Source of the DNA: Rhizobium sp. P32RR-XVIII | Lineage (GTDB): Bacteria > Pseudomonadota > Alphaproteobacteria > Rhizobiales > Rhizobiaceae | Assembly (NCBI RefSeq): GCF_012641395.1 | Contig: NZ_JABAIH010000031.1 | Span: 1 to 34,468, forward strand | DNA: 34,468 bases | Direction of reading: 5' to 3' | Shown here: positions 1-6,121 of the stretch, one piece after another | Layout of the letters: every line of letters starts with the position of its first letter | Position numbering within the stretch: position 1 is the stretch's first letter | Made by a program: the position numbers and the translations under genes | Notes under the pieces: generated by a model | Databases searched by the model: none | The model's input: the letters and a program-made list of their open reading frames with translations, nothing else | Told to the model about the DNA's origin: nothing

Positions 1-40
1 GCTTGGCGATATCCAGACCAATTGTGGTAATCTTCTCCAT
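1..40 (-). CDS. IS110-family transposase, N-terminal end only (runs off the window)
   Basis: The first 13 codons on the minus strand read MEKITTIGLDIAK. This is the usual opening of IS110-family DEDD recombinases, where the Asp of the GLDIAK motif is the first acidic catalytic residue. The ATG at 38-40 is preceded by a purine-rich AAGGGAGA ribosome-binding site. The rest of the gene lies left of the window, so intactness cannot be judged. The call rests on the short N-terminal motif plus the typical leader to its right. Confidence 0.7.
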   Translation of the reverse strand, partial: MEKITTIGLDIAK

Positions 41-235
41 GGACGGCTCTCCCTTATGTGACTTTCGACAGCCACACTTTGGCACATTGCGATGCCGGGA
101 GCGGAGGCCGTCCACCACATCAGGTCATTCCCTTTCAAAGACTATTTTCAGTCATTTCTAAACAATGGGGTTTGCGGAGCGGCTCTATTAGGCGCATGGT
201 CCCGCGCTCCAGCAGTCAACATTGCGGGCGCTGCT
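41..235 (-). mobile_element. Non-coding end of an IS110-type element (putative bridge-RNA region)
   Basis: About 200 bases with no convincing ORF lie upstream of the IS110 transposase start. IS110 elements lack clear terminal inverted repeats, and in IS621 the long non-coding end upstream of the recombinase encodes the bridge RNA. This segment has the right position and length for that role, which is inferred. The outer boundary is only approximate because no repeat marks it. Confidence 0.45.
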
Positions 236-280
236 GTTTGAGGGCCGCCACACCCTAGCCCCGACCGAAAGGAGGACATC

Positions 281-601
281 ATGTCTTCCGCACTTCCCGC
301 TAATTATCTAACGGACAAAGACCTCACCATGCTGCAGCGGGTGCTGATTGATGCCGGCTATACGGAAGATATGCTCTTTGATCGACCTCGGCCCTTCAAC
401 GTCGCTGCGAAGCTCCTTATCCGCCTGTTTCAAGAGGGGATGACCGATCCTGCCGACCTGACTGTTCAGCTTGAGTGGCACTTCGGCAAGCCTCCTAAGA
501 AGGCGACAGCCACTTCAGCGCGACCTTATCATCGCTTTGCGATTCAAGGGCTTCCGGTGAAGGTGCCTGTACGTTTTACTGACGAGGGCCCAAACAACTG
601 A
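281..601 (+). CDS. Hypothetical protein, 106 aa
   Basis: This is a complete ORF with a strong ribosome-binding site (AAAGGAGGACATC) directly before ATG 281, which fixes the start. The N-terminal 70 residues look helical and acidic (LTDKDLTMLQRVLIDAGYT is typical of the texture). The C-terminus is basic (GKPPKKATATSARPY). There is no signal peptide or membrane segment, and I recognise no family. It sits alone between the IS110 end and a non-coding repeat region. The strong RBS and protein-like composition support a real gene; its function is unknown. Confidence 0.65.
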   Translation: MSSALPANYLTDKDLTMLQRVLIDAGYTEDMLFDRPRPFNVAAKLLIRLFQEGMTDPADLTVQLEWHFGKPPKKATATSARPYHRFAIQGLPVKVPVRFTDEGPNN

Positions 602-665
602 AGGCGCCATGCTATGACGTGGACGATGTTCGGCGTAGCGGAGACTGTCAGCGCGCCTTCGATCA

Positions 666-824
666 TTGACAAAAGAAATCATCCTGGCTGCGGTAGAAGC
701 AGGATGGCGCGAAAACGAGGCCGCGATAGCGCTCGCAGACGCTGCCGAGCGATACGTGATATACGTCGCGGCCGCGCCCCGCGTCCGTCGGGCTGCTAAT
801 GGCAATTTTGCGCGCAAGAGGTGA
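666..824 (+). CDS. Possible small protein, 52 aa (TTG start)
   Basis: An open frame from TTG 666 reads MTKEIILAAVEAGWRENEAA and then an Ala-rich helix with an Arg-rich tail ending at TGA 822. The amphipathic, Ala/Glu-rich composition looks coding. However, the start is TTG, no clear Shine-Dalgarno sequence precedes it, and an in-frame stop lies about 25 bases upstream. It may be a remnant. No family is recognised. Confidence 0.28.
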   Translation: MTKEIILAAVEAGWRENEAAIALADAAERYVIYVAAAPRVRRAANGNFARKR

Positions 825-1097
825 TTGCTAGTCACTACCGTGCTTTGGCGGAGCTTTTTTCGGCCTATTCTCGCCGAGCACCGGAACATTGCGGAACTCG
901 GCTTGTTATAGACGTAGGCCATGCGGCCATCTCGTCATCGTGATGCCGCCTAGTTCCAAATGCTGCAGGGGCTGCCCTGTGGTATTAGGTGCGACAGGGC
1001 CCGCTACCCTCAACCTGCGAGCCCTCGTCGTACCACCTAAACAACGGGTGTGGCTTGACAGAACTGGAACCCAGCGCCCGCTCGACTCGTTAATTAT

Positions 1098-1220
1098 GGA
1101 TCGCGCATATTGGCATCGCCTGCCAGCCATCCAACGAGCAATGCTGGGAACCTGACCCGCAACCACCCTCTCCAGGCCAGCGGGGTCTCTTTTTAGTCGG
1201 TACGCTAGCAGACTGGAACA
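1098..1220 (+). repeat. Non-coding repeat unit R1 with terminator
   Basis: This is the first of two long related copies. Each starts GGAT(C/T)GCGCAT and contains CAGC..AGCAATGCTGG and a CCTGACCC(C)GCAACCA block. Each then has a terminator hairpin and ends in a GGTACG/CGTACG-CTAGC-GAC(C/T)GGAAC motif. No ORF with coding character crosses it. The two copies start about 243 bases apart and differ at many positions, so the duplication is not recent. Confidence 0.55.
1154..1195 (+). terminator. Intrinsic terminator T1 (imperfect)
   Basis: GACCCGC at 1154-1160 pairs with GCGGGGTC at 1180-1187 (one bulge), followed by a T-run (TCTTTTT). It lies inside repeat unit R1. No gene ends just upstream, so it may serve an untranslated transcript. 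Confidence 0.55.
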
Positions 1221-1262
1221 TTGCGCGGCCCTGGTCGTTGAACTGTTGCTACAGGCAAACTC

Positions 1263-1288
1263 GCCCCGCTTCGGTGGGGCATTTTTTT
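1263..1288 (+). terminator. Intrinsic terminator T3 with TTCG tetraloop
   Basis: A 7-bp stem (GCCCCGC/GTGGGGC, with one G-U pair) closes a TTCG loop and is followed by A and seven T residues. It is followed by the same GGTACG..GCGGACCGGAACGC motif that follows T1 and T2. This is a textbook rho-independent terminator. Confidence 0.75.
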
Positions 1289-1340
1289 GTCGGTACGGTT
1301 GCGGACCGGAACGCGAAGCCCGTTCGCTCGTTACTTTGGT

Positions 1341-1466
1341 GGATTGCGCATGTGCACCGCCCTGCAAAGCGCATCCGGCCAGCAATGCTGGCGACCTGAC
1401 CCCGCAACCACTACCTCTCAAAGCACGCGGGGTCTCTTTTTGTTCGTACGCTAGCGGACCGGAACG
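1341..1466 (+). repeat. Non-coding repeat unit R2 with terminator
   Basis: Second long copy of the 1098-1220 unit, with the same order of blocks: GGATTGCGCAT, CCAGCAATGCTGG, GACCTGACCCCGCAACCA, terminator, CGTACGCTAGCGGACCGGAAC. The terminator stem is better preserved here than in R1. The conserved AGCAATGCT block is itself self-complementary (AGCA/TGCT), so an RNA from this unit could fold extensively. Confidence 0.55.
1398..1441 (+). terminator. Intrinsic terminator T2
   Basis: A perfect 8-bp stem GACCCCGC (1398-1405) with GCGGGGTC (1427-1434) is followed by TCTTTTTG. The loop is 21 bases. It ends repeat unit R2. Confidence 0.7.
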
Positions 1467-1595
1467 CTCGCTGACGCCACCCGTTATCAATGTGGCCGCG
1501 CGGCGGTCTTCCTGTCTTCTCAACCGCCAGTGATGCCGCAGCCTTCATCCTGGTGCCGCGCGGTCGCGGTTCCTGAACACCTTCGGGAGTGATCG

Positions 1596-1802
1596 ATGAG
1601 TGATCCTGATCGATATTCCGGTAAGCCACCTAGGCGCACCTTGGGTGTGTGGATCCTGATCGCGCTCGCTGCCGCAGTGGCATTTCAACTTGCATGGCTG
1701 TTCGGATGGTTAGGCCCCGCAGACTTGTCGACCCCCGACAGCATATCAGTACCTTCCAGCTGGTTGGTCGCCGGCTTTGGCTGCTATTCACTGCCAGCGT
1801 AG
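1596..1802 (+). CDS. Small single-pass membrane protein, 68 aa
   Basis: ATG 1596 is preceded by GGGAGTGATCG, a usable ribosome-binding site. A basic N-terminal stretch (residues 1-15, including KPPRR) precedes one clear transmembrane helix at about 17-40 (GVWILIALAAAVAFQLAWLF). A short polar tail follows. The layout suggests an inner-membrane protein with the N-terminus inside. No family is recognised. Being close to a holin relic, it could be part of a phage lysis module, but it is on the opposite strand, so that is only a guess. Confidence 0.45.
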   Translation: MSDPDRYSGKPPRRTLGVWILIALAAAVAFQLAWLFGWLGPADLSTPDSISVPSSWLVAGFGCYSLPA

Positions 1803-2104
1803 TGCCAATTGATCATTGACGAGCAGCCTTTTCTGCCTACCTGATTATCGACGCTGATGCGCCAACCCACAGCAGTTACAGCGCCTGGCCACGGCAACCC
1901 TTTCCCGGTCCAAACAGCCGGTGCCGTGGTCTGCGACAGGGCTCGCCTTCTTTGCAACACAGACGGGCCCTGGTCGTACGTGAGCATCAGTTTCACCGCG
2001 TTTATTCAAAGGAACGCACGCCCAGTAGTGGAACTTTGTGAAGCTCAAGCCGTTGAGGCGATGGACCATGGGATTTCTCCAAACCTGCGAAGTCCAATGC
2101 GGCA
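1803..2104. other. Stretch without a recognisable gene
   Basis: No ORF here has a ribosome-binding site and protein-like composition. The segment 1943-1981 holds a degenerate GGGCTCGCC...GGGCCC hairpin followed by TGGTCGTACG, matching the hairpin-plus-TGGTCGTACG seen again at 2105-2149. It is therefore a second, weaker copy of that hairpin element. Confidence 0.4.
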
Positions 2105-2140
2105 AGGGCTCGCCATTTTTGAACGTTTTGGGCGAGCCCT
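2105..2140 (-). terminator. Strong hairpin after the holin relic
   Basis: A perfect 10-bp inverted repeat, AGGGCTCGCC (2105-2114) and GGCGAGCCCT (2131-2140), with a 16-base loop. It begins 12 bases past the holin stop codon on the minus strand, the usual place for a terminator. There is no T-run after the stem, so it may be a stem-loop terminator of the phage type or an mRNA-stabilising structure. Confidence 0.5.
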
Positions 2141-2152
2141 GGTCGTACGCCC

Positions 2153-2471
2153 CTAGTCGCCCGACAGTTTCGCGCCGAACCATCTGTTGAACAGCGCCTC
2201 AGTTCCGCGCGGTCCCAGGTAAGCAAGAGCGGCAACAAGCGCGGTGCTGACCGGCTGCCCGACATGCAGCGATGATGCCAGCGCGTCTCCGATGAAGGCC
2301 ATGCCGATCGAACTCCCAGAGCAATTCCTTCCCGAAGAACCGGCGATGCGACTTGCGCACTTCGTTTGCGTGCCACATGACGCGGCCGATCAATGCGCCA
2401 ATCGTTGTTGTTGCCGCCCCGCCGAACCATGCGTTGAGCAGCTCGGCCAGCGATTGGTATTTTTCGGGCAT
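2153..2471 (-). pseudogene. Phage holin-like protein, frameshifted
   Basis: The start is ATG 2471 with GAGGAGACC before it. The first about 55 codons (opening MPEKYQSLAELLNAWFGG, then a hydrophobic Gly/Ala segment and a basic region) run into a frameshift near 2305-2320. The reading then continues in another frame with GMAFIGDALASSLHVG and LAYLGPRG, ending at TAG 2153-2155. Together this gives the roughly 105-residue, multi-helix layout of small phage holins that form lysis pores in the inner membrane. The shift makes it non-functional unless it is a sequencing error. The holin label is based on layout and phage context. Confidence 0.55.
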
Positions 2472-2573
2472 GGTCTCCTCGTGGATGGGAATTTCGATGT
2501 TCAGGGAGTTCCGGCGTACCGGGATTTCATGTCGCGGCCCCACGTCGCGCAGTCGTCGGCTTGCCGGTCTCGG

Positions 2574-3620
2574 TTAGCCAGCAGGAAAAGCAACGGTTCG
2601 GCCAGTTCGATCCGAGTTGCCGAAAAGCTGTTCGTGACGCTCATTGGACCGGTAGGCGCTGACGATCCGAAGACCCTTTCGGATTTCCGGAGGGGCATCC
2701 TCAATCATAGCTGCAAGATTGGTCGCAAAGGTCTCGTCGAGCCCATCAATCACTTCAGTCCCTTTGCCAGGCGCCCGAGCGGCAAGAAACGCTCTGACCT
2801 TGCTTGGGCCAGTCGAAGAGATCGGACGATCAGAGGCCGTGGGGCGGCCGGGTTCTTCCCTTCCGGTGTTGTCGTTGTCGGCGGCATCTACGACTTCTTT
2901 GACGACGTCGATCCCGGCGCCGCGCTTCTTTCCGAGGAGTTCAGCAGCGTTGGCGTTGGCCTGGGCCTCTTGCACAATCGGCTTTAGCTTCAGAGCGAGC
3001 TCAAACTGATCATCTGCACTGAGGCGGTTGGAATTCTTCTTGATATAGTCCTGTGCCGCGAGCGGATCGTTGGCGGCAATGCGCAGCGCCATCTTCTGGG
3101 TGGCGCCGGAGATATAGGCCCGTTCCTTCTGCGCGAGCATCTCGGCTGTCCAGCCTTGTTTTGCGGCAAGGTTGCGGATCTCTAACTGTCCGGCCGCCAG
3201 GTATTTGTCAGCTTTTTCCGGGTTCTGGAAGTTGACCAGCGCCTCATCAAGGAAGTTGGCAGACGAGGCGTTCGCGTCATTTTCGATCTGAGTCTTCAAC
3301 TCGTTGGCATTGTGGACAATGCCCGACTGAAGCCCGTCCTGCTCAAGCGGATCAACGGTGCGGTCGAACATGGTGGCCTGAGGGCCAGTCAACCCCTCAG
3401 CGTATTTCTGACGGAGCGCGCGTAGATCCTGCTCGAACTTCGGCCGCGCATCGAACGCAGCTTGCCCGGAAAGGGTCATGTACCCCGTTTCCGGATTGTA
3501 TTGAAGGTCGCGCTTGGCAGCCATGTAGTTGTTGCGACGCTGGCGAACGAGGGAATCTTCCTTGAGCGCATTAACCCTCTGGACGGCATCGCCCACGCTA
3601 TCGAGGCCACGGGTAGTCAA
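2574..3620 (-). pseudogene. Phage internal-virion-like protein, truncated at both ends
   Basis: About 348 codons are open, but the apparent start is a TTG without a Shine-Dalgarno sequence. Its upstream sequence is the joint with another phage gene, so the N-terminus is missing. The body is strongly helical and charged (for instance YNPETGYMTLSGQAAF, then many Asp/Glu/Gln-rich helices), as in phage internal virion or ejection proteins. Near the C-terminus RIVSAYRSNERHEQLFG resembles the opening of VanY/M15-type peptidase domains. The frame stops soon after (FPAG), and possible continuation (SRYAGTP) is in another frame. The whole is a decayed virion gene; the exact family is not certain. Confidence 0.6.
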
Positions 3621-3741
3621 GAAAGAGCGTCAGGCCGTAGGGATAAGCAGGGCGATCGGATTCGGACGGTCCCTTCTCCCAGCGATCGAGCTCTTCCTTC
3701 TTCTCAGCCTTCGTGCGCGCGAGGTCGACCATGGCAGCCAT
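3598..3741 (-). pseudogene. Start of a small phage head gene (capsid-staple-like), truncated
   Basis: ATG 3741 has AAGGGAT about nine bases upstream. The product opens MAAMVDLARTKAEKKEELDR and contains SDRPAYPYGLTLFLD. The Lys/Glu-rich start followed by a YPYGL-type motif is typical of small phage capsid-staple-like proteins. After about 42 codons the sequence passes directly into the internal-virion relic and stops in its -1 frame. This marks a deletion joint that removed the rest of the gene and everything between it and the virion gene. The family name is tentative. Confidence 0.45.
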
Positions 3742-3807
3742 GTGGTTTATCCCTTGTTGGTGATCCAGCCTGCTTAGCTTTCGCCGGTGATGAGCATTAC
3801 GGCGATT

Positions 3808-3951
3808 GATGTTGACATTTGTTGACAACCTAGAGGCGGCGGCGGTGCGGTCACCCTTGTAACCGGCCTCGGAATACGCGTCCGTTGCCGTCATGCCCTT
3901 GGCGAGCGCCTGGGCGAATTTTTCATGCCGGGCGTTTTTCAGGACTGGCAT
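3808..3951 (-). pseudogene. Phage terminase small subunit, first 48 codons only
   Basis: From ATG 3951 (AAGGTTGAATC before it) the product reads MPVLKNARHEKFAQALAKG and then the TATDAYSEAGYKGDRTAAASRL helix-turn-helix-like segment. This is the typical N-terminus of phage terminase small subunits, which recognise the packaging site. After about residue 48 the similarity is lost and the frame runs into the next phage fragment. Only the DNA-binding start remains. Copies of its leader, without the body, recur at 4.46, 5.13 and 5.58 kb. Confidence 0.6.
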
Positions 3952-4138
3952 GATTCAACCTTGAAGGGACAACGGATGTGGGTCCGTTCGCCCTTGGCGA
4001 CGCTGCCACAACCGAGGCTTTGCGAAGGAACAGATCAGTCCAGAAGAACAGGAAGCCGAAGAGCTTGACCATCACATGGACACGCGCGATGGCCAAGCAG
4101 AGCCCAGCCAGGAGGATGCGTTCGGTGCGCGGGATCAT
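3923..4138 (-). CDS. Possible small membrane protein upstream of the terminase relic, 71 aa
   Basis: ATG 4138 opens MIPRTERILLAGLCLAIARV and continues through a second hydrophobic stretch (VKLFGFLFFWTDLFL), so one or two membrane helices lie in residues 8-38. A basic, Pro/Ser-rich tail follows. Its 3' end overlaps the terminase start by 29 bases, and it shares strand and spacing with the phage relics. It may be a phage gene. The last residues are encoded by the leader repeat, so the tail may be altered. No family is recognised. Confidence 0.35.
   Translation of the reverse strand: MIPRTERILLAGLCLAIARVHVMVKLFGFLFFWTDLFLRKASVVAASPRANGPTSVVPSRLNHASPEKRPA
3932..3967. repeat. Terminase-leader repeat, copy A
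   Basis: GCGTTTTTCAGGACTGGCA (3932-3950) followed by TGATTCAACCTTGAAGG. On the minus strand it holds the ribosome-binding site and first codons (MPVLKNA) of the terminase relic. Related sequences occur at 4461, 5127 and 5570. Confidence 0.65.
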
Positions 4139-4206
4139 TTTCCATCCCAAGGATTCTAAAAACTTGTTACCGCGCCCTATCTCACTCTCAAGCAAGGGAG
4201 GCTCCG

Positions 4207-4425
4207 ATGAGATTTTACGTTTATGCCATTCACACGGACGAGACGCGAAACCGTCTGCACGATGTCTTTGACAATAACGCTGACGCCGAGGCGCTGGAGA
4301 AGCATATGCAGAAGCAAATTCGACCCGGTGACAACTACTTCGTTACGATGCTCCCTGCTGAGAACGTCGATGAAGCCAGAGTGAAGGCGGACGAGATGCG
4401 CCCTTTACCTCAGCTGAATAGTTGA
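4207..4425 (+). CDS. Hypothetical protein, 72 aa
   Basis: ATG 4207 is preceded by GGGAGGCTCCG, a strong ribosome-binding site. The product starts MRFYVYAIHTDETRNRLHD and ends in DEMRPLPQLNS. It is an acidic, soluble, alpha/beta-looking small protein with no cysteines and no membrane segment. It is the first of five similarly sized plus-strand ORFs up to 5816, each with its own ribosome-binding site. Unlike three of the others it is not led by a terminase-leader repeat. No family is recognised. Confidence 0.55.
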   Translation: MRFYVYAIHTDETRNRLHDVFDNNADAEALEKHMQKQIRPGDNYFVTMLPAENVDEARVKADEMRPLPQLNS

Positions 4426-4460
4426 TTTCAGCTTCGCCATTGACGTCGATCTCGGCCCCT

Positions 4461-4496
4461 GCGTTTTCAGGACTGGCACGGCTTAACCTTGGAGGA
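4461..4496. repeat. Terminase-leader repeat, copy B
   Basis: GCGTTTTCAGGACTGGCACG followed by GCTTAACCTTGGAGGA. It matches copy A through the CAGGACTGGCA core and the AACCTTG(G)AGG end. On the plus strand the TTGGAGGA end provides the ribosome-binding site for the ORF at 4501. On the minus strand the terminase start is reduced to VPVLKT, with GTG in place of ATG. Confidence 0.65.
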
Positions 4497-4500
4497 TGAG

Positions 4501-4671
4501 ATGAAGCAAATGGTAGAAGGAAGCCGCATCAACTTAAAGAGGAATGGCACCTTTGAGGCCGAAGTGTACATGAACGGCGAATTGGTATGGAGGCGTCCTG
4601 GTCTTCCAACGCGAGAGCAAGCGCAGCTTGAAGCGGATCGGCAGTTTGATTGGTTGAAGCATAGACGCTGA
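4501..4671 (+). CDS. Hypothetical protein, 56 aa
   Basis: ATG 4501 is chosen over an upstream TTG because TTGGAGGATGAG lies right before it. The product (MKQMVEGSRINLKRNGTFEA and onward) ends QFDWLKHRR. It is compact, with a predicted beta-hairpin (GTFEAEVYMNGELVWRR) and a C-terminal helix (TREQAQLEADRQFDWLK). No Cys cluster or membrane segment is present. The whole translation-initiation region is supplied by leader-repeat copy B. No family is recognised. Confidence 0.5.
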   Translation: MKQMVEGSRINLKRNGTFEAEVYMNGELVWRRPGLPTREQAQLEADRQFDWLKHRR

Positions 4672-4801
4672 TGTCGCAATCTCTGTTCTCATCTGAAGGC
4701 ACACACTGAGACATCTGCTGATTTCCTTATTCCACATCACCGACCCGGAGGCCGTGCATTGCAGGGCTCCCGAGGTGATTTCATAGGCTGTTCGTCATCG
4801 C

Positions 4802-4848
4802 CAACGAGTGTTGCCGTTGCCTTGTCGCCGGGGACAAGTCTGATCCCG
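4802..4848 (+). repeat. Second repeated element, copy 1 (CTTGTC/GACAAG hairpin)
   Basis: ACGAGTGTTGCCGTTGCC precedes CTTGTCGCCGGGGACAAG, in which CTTGTC and GACAAG form a 6-bp stem. A closely related element occurs at 5463-5512. Both lie upstream of small plus-strand ORFs, 50-95 bases from their starts. Confidence 0.5.
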
Positions 4849-4900
4849 TGGAATAGCCAAGCATTGGCGATTGCTAAACTGCAACCAAAAGGAAACGCAC

Positions 4901-5113
4901 ATGGCTAGATACGCCGTCTATTTGAGACACCCGATTGACCAGGTCGGACATCTCACGATCGAAGACAATCGTTCGATGGCAGATTTGGCAAATACACTTC
5001 AGAGTGTCGGCTATATCCTCACAGAGGAAGTCACGACGTTGGGTGGAAGACCGGCCAGAGCGAAACACTCAACTATATTCCTCCGCGGCGTAAGCCGGAT
5101 TCAGCCGGAATAG
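4901..5113 (+). CDS. Hypothetical protein, 70 aa
   Basis: ATG 4901 is preferred over an upstream TTG since AAAAGGAAACGCAC precedes it. The product opens MARYAVYLRHPIDQVGHLTI and looks like a mixed alpha/beta soluble protein (SMADLANTLQSVGYILTEEV). There is no membrane segment. It follows the second repeated element (4802-4848) rather than a terminase leader. No family is recognised. Confidence 0.5.
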   Translation: MARYAVYLRHPIDQVGHLTIEDNRSMADLANTLQSVGYILTEEVTTLGGRPARAKHSTIFLRGVSRIQPE

Positions 5114-5126
5114 CGACAAGGCCGTC

Positions 5127-5165
5127 GTGCGTTTTTCAGGAATGGCCTGGTCAACCTTGGGAGGA
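5127..5165. repeat. Terminase-leader repeat, copy C
   Basis: GTGCGTTTTTCAGGAATGGC followed by CTGGTCAACCTTGGGAGGA. It differs from copy A at several positions but keeps the GCGTTTTTCAGGA..TGGC core and the CAACCTTGGGAGG end, which is the ribosome-binding site for the ORF at 5170. Confidence 0.65.
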
Positions 5166-5169
5166 CTGA

Positions 5170-5406
5170 ATGAACTGGACCAACGACACCTGCCCAATAT
5201 CCAATGAGCCAGCCCAGGAGGAGCTATCGGGGATGGAAGACGTTGCCGAATTCATCTGCCCGACCTGCGGCCGATTTCGGATCACGAGAACCGCCTTGGC
5301 GATGATCCTCCATAGAGACCCGGATGCCAATGAGTTAGCCCTTACCCAAGCGAGGACGAGGGCAAAGGAGGGCGAAATCCCGACGATCGATAGTTCTATG
5401 CTTTGA
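5170..5406 (+). CDS. Small CxxC protein, 78 aa
   Basis: ATG 5170 follows TTGGGAGGACTGA from leader-repeat copy C. The product starts MNWTNDTCPISNEPAQEE and contains ICPTCGRFRIT at about residues 29-39. One Cys pair (CPTC) plus an upstream Cys-Pro suggests a small zinc-binding or disulfide knuckle. The remainder is a helix with a charged tail. The motif resembles short zinc-ribbon proteins of rhizobial plasmids, but I cannot assign a family. It is probably cytoplasmic. Confidence 0.5.
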   Translation: MNWTNDTCPISNEPAQEELSGMEDVAEFICPTCGRFRITRTALAMILHRDPDANELALTQARTRAKEGEIPTIDSSML

Positions 5407-5462
5407 TCCGGCTTGCCCCAATGACCCCTCGCCGGGCGGAGCGGCGGCGCGGGCTCGTCATC

Positions 5463-5512
5463 TCACGAGTGTGGCCATGGTCTTGTCGCCGGTGGACAAG
5501 TTGGAGTTCCCG
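5463..5512 (+). repeat. Second repeated element, copy 2 (CTTGTC/GACAAG hairpin)
   Basis: CACGAGTGTGGCCATGGT precedes CTTGTCGCCGGTGGACAAG and then TTGGAGTTCCCG. It is related to 4802-4848 across about 45 bases, including the hairpin core. It lies directly beside leader-repeat copy D. Confidence 0.5.
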
Positions 5513-5521
5513 CTTCCTTTC

Positions 5522-5581
5522 GGAAGTTGTCTTGCCTTTGGGGAGCGCCTGAACAAACTTCTCATGCCGTGCGTTCTCCAT
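5522..5581 (-). pseudogene. Second copy of the terminase small-subunit start
   Basis: From ATG 5581 the minus strand reads MENARHEKFVQALPKGKTTS, nearly the same as residues 4-22 of the relic at 3808-3951 (KNARHEKFAQALAKGMTAT). After that the similarity is lost. This shows that the repeats at 4.46, 5.13 and 5.58 kb derive from the terminase gene start and not from a general promoter. Confidence 0.6.
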
Positions 5582-5603
5582 GCCTAGAGCAACCTTGGAG
5601 GAC
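5570..5603. repeat. Terminase-leader repeat, copy D
   Basis: TGCGTTCTCCATGCCTAGAG followed by CAACCTTGGAGGA. It is the most diverged copy over the core, but its left side extends furthest into the terminase coding sequence. Its CTTGGAGGA end is the ribosome-binding site for the ORF at 5607. Confidence 0.6.
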
Positions 5604-5606
5604 GGG

Positions 5607-5816
5607 ATGGACGACGACCTTATGGCCGCAATCAATGCACAGGCTGATCTGGCCGAGCAGGCAAGGCCGAATATGACGGACTTGCACGCGTTGGCTATGA
5701 CCTTGAACCAAGACTTTGACGAGCGGTCAAAGAGATCGAAGCGAAGATCAGGGATGTCTGGCGCCACCGCGGTTTATATTGGCGGGAGTGAGCAAGATCC
5801 TTTCTACTGGTCGTGA
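5607..5816 (+). CDS. Hypothetical protein, 69 aa
   Basis: ATG 5607 is favoured over an ATG at 5580 because TTGGAGGACGGG immediately precedes it. The product begins MDDDLMAAINAQADLAEQAR, an acidic helix, and passes through a basic patch (RSKRSKRRSG) to QDPFYWS at the end. No membrane segment or known motif is visible. It is the last of the row of small ORFs led by terminase-leader repeats. Confidence 0.45.
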   Translation: MDDDLMAAINAQADLAEQARPNMTDLHALAMTLNQDFDERSKRSKRRSGMSGATAVYIGGSEQDPFYWS

Positions 5817-5844
5817 AGCCTTCGCATTTCGCGAAATGAATTTT

Positions 5845-5925
5845 CTACCCGAACGCAAAAATCAGAGCCGCAATGCCGATAAGGCAAAGCACGATGAGAA
5901 CGACGCGTTCGACGTCTTCCTTCAT
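5845..5925 (-). CDS. Possible 26-aa membrane peptide
   Basis: The last 26 codons of a longer minus-strand frame read MKEDVERVVLIVLCLIGIAA followed by LIFAFG and a stop. This is a charged N-terminus followed by one transmembrane helix. The Shine-Dalgarno match (GGCGGCGG) is poor, so the start is uncertain. It resembles the better supported micro-protein at 6038-6121 in size and layout. Confidence 0.3.
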   Translation of the reverse strand: MKEDVERVVLIVLCLIGIAALIFAFG

Positions 5926-6037
5926 AGCCGCCGCCACATCGGCAGCCAACCCATGACGAGGATCGGTGCGACAAGAGTGAGGTATCTGGACCCCTCGACA
6001 GCGTGACGAGCATGATCCATGCTTGGCAGAGCCTAGC

Positions 6038-6121
6038 TTAGTACCAGCGTCCGCGGCCGTACCAGCCGCCACCCAGCACAACCAGTATCAGAACTATGAT
6101 GAGAAGTGTGGTGAGATCCAT
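6038..6121 (-). CDS. 27-aa membrane micro-protein
   Basis: ATG 6121 is preceded by AAGGAGACGTATA, an excellent ribosome-binding site. The product MDLTTLLIIVLILVVLGGGW ends in YGRGRWY. It is one hydrophobic helix (residues 4-16) followed by a Gly-rich, aromatic and basic tail. The helix-plus-Gly/aromatic-tail layout recalls the N-terminal half of the DUF3309 group of tiny alphaproteobacterial membrane proteins, but membership is not certain. It is too short for standard ORF thresholds. Confidence 0.6.
   Translation of the reverse strand: MDLTTLLIIVLILVVLGGGWYGRGRWY

Noticed and set aside
1098..1466. CRISPR-like repeat array
   Set aside because: Only two long units and one partial unit, over 100 bases each and diverged, with terminators inside; spacing and repeat length do not fit CRISPR.
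906..1523. 205-codon minus-strand frame over the terminator repeats
   Set aside because: It crosses three terminator hairpins, is Arg/Ala/Gly-rich with no motif, and has no ribosome-binding site.
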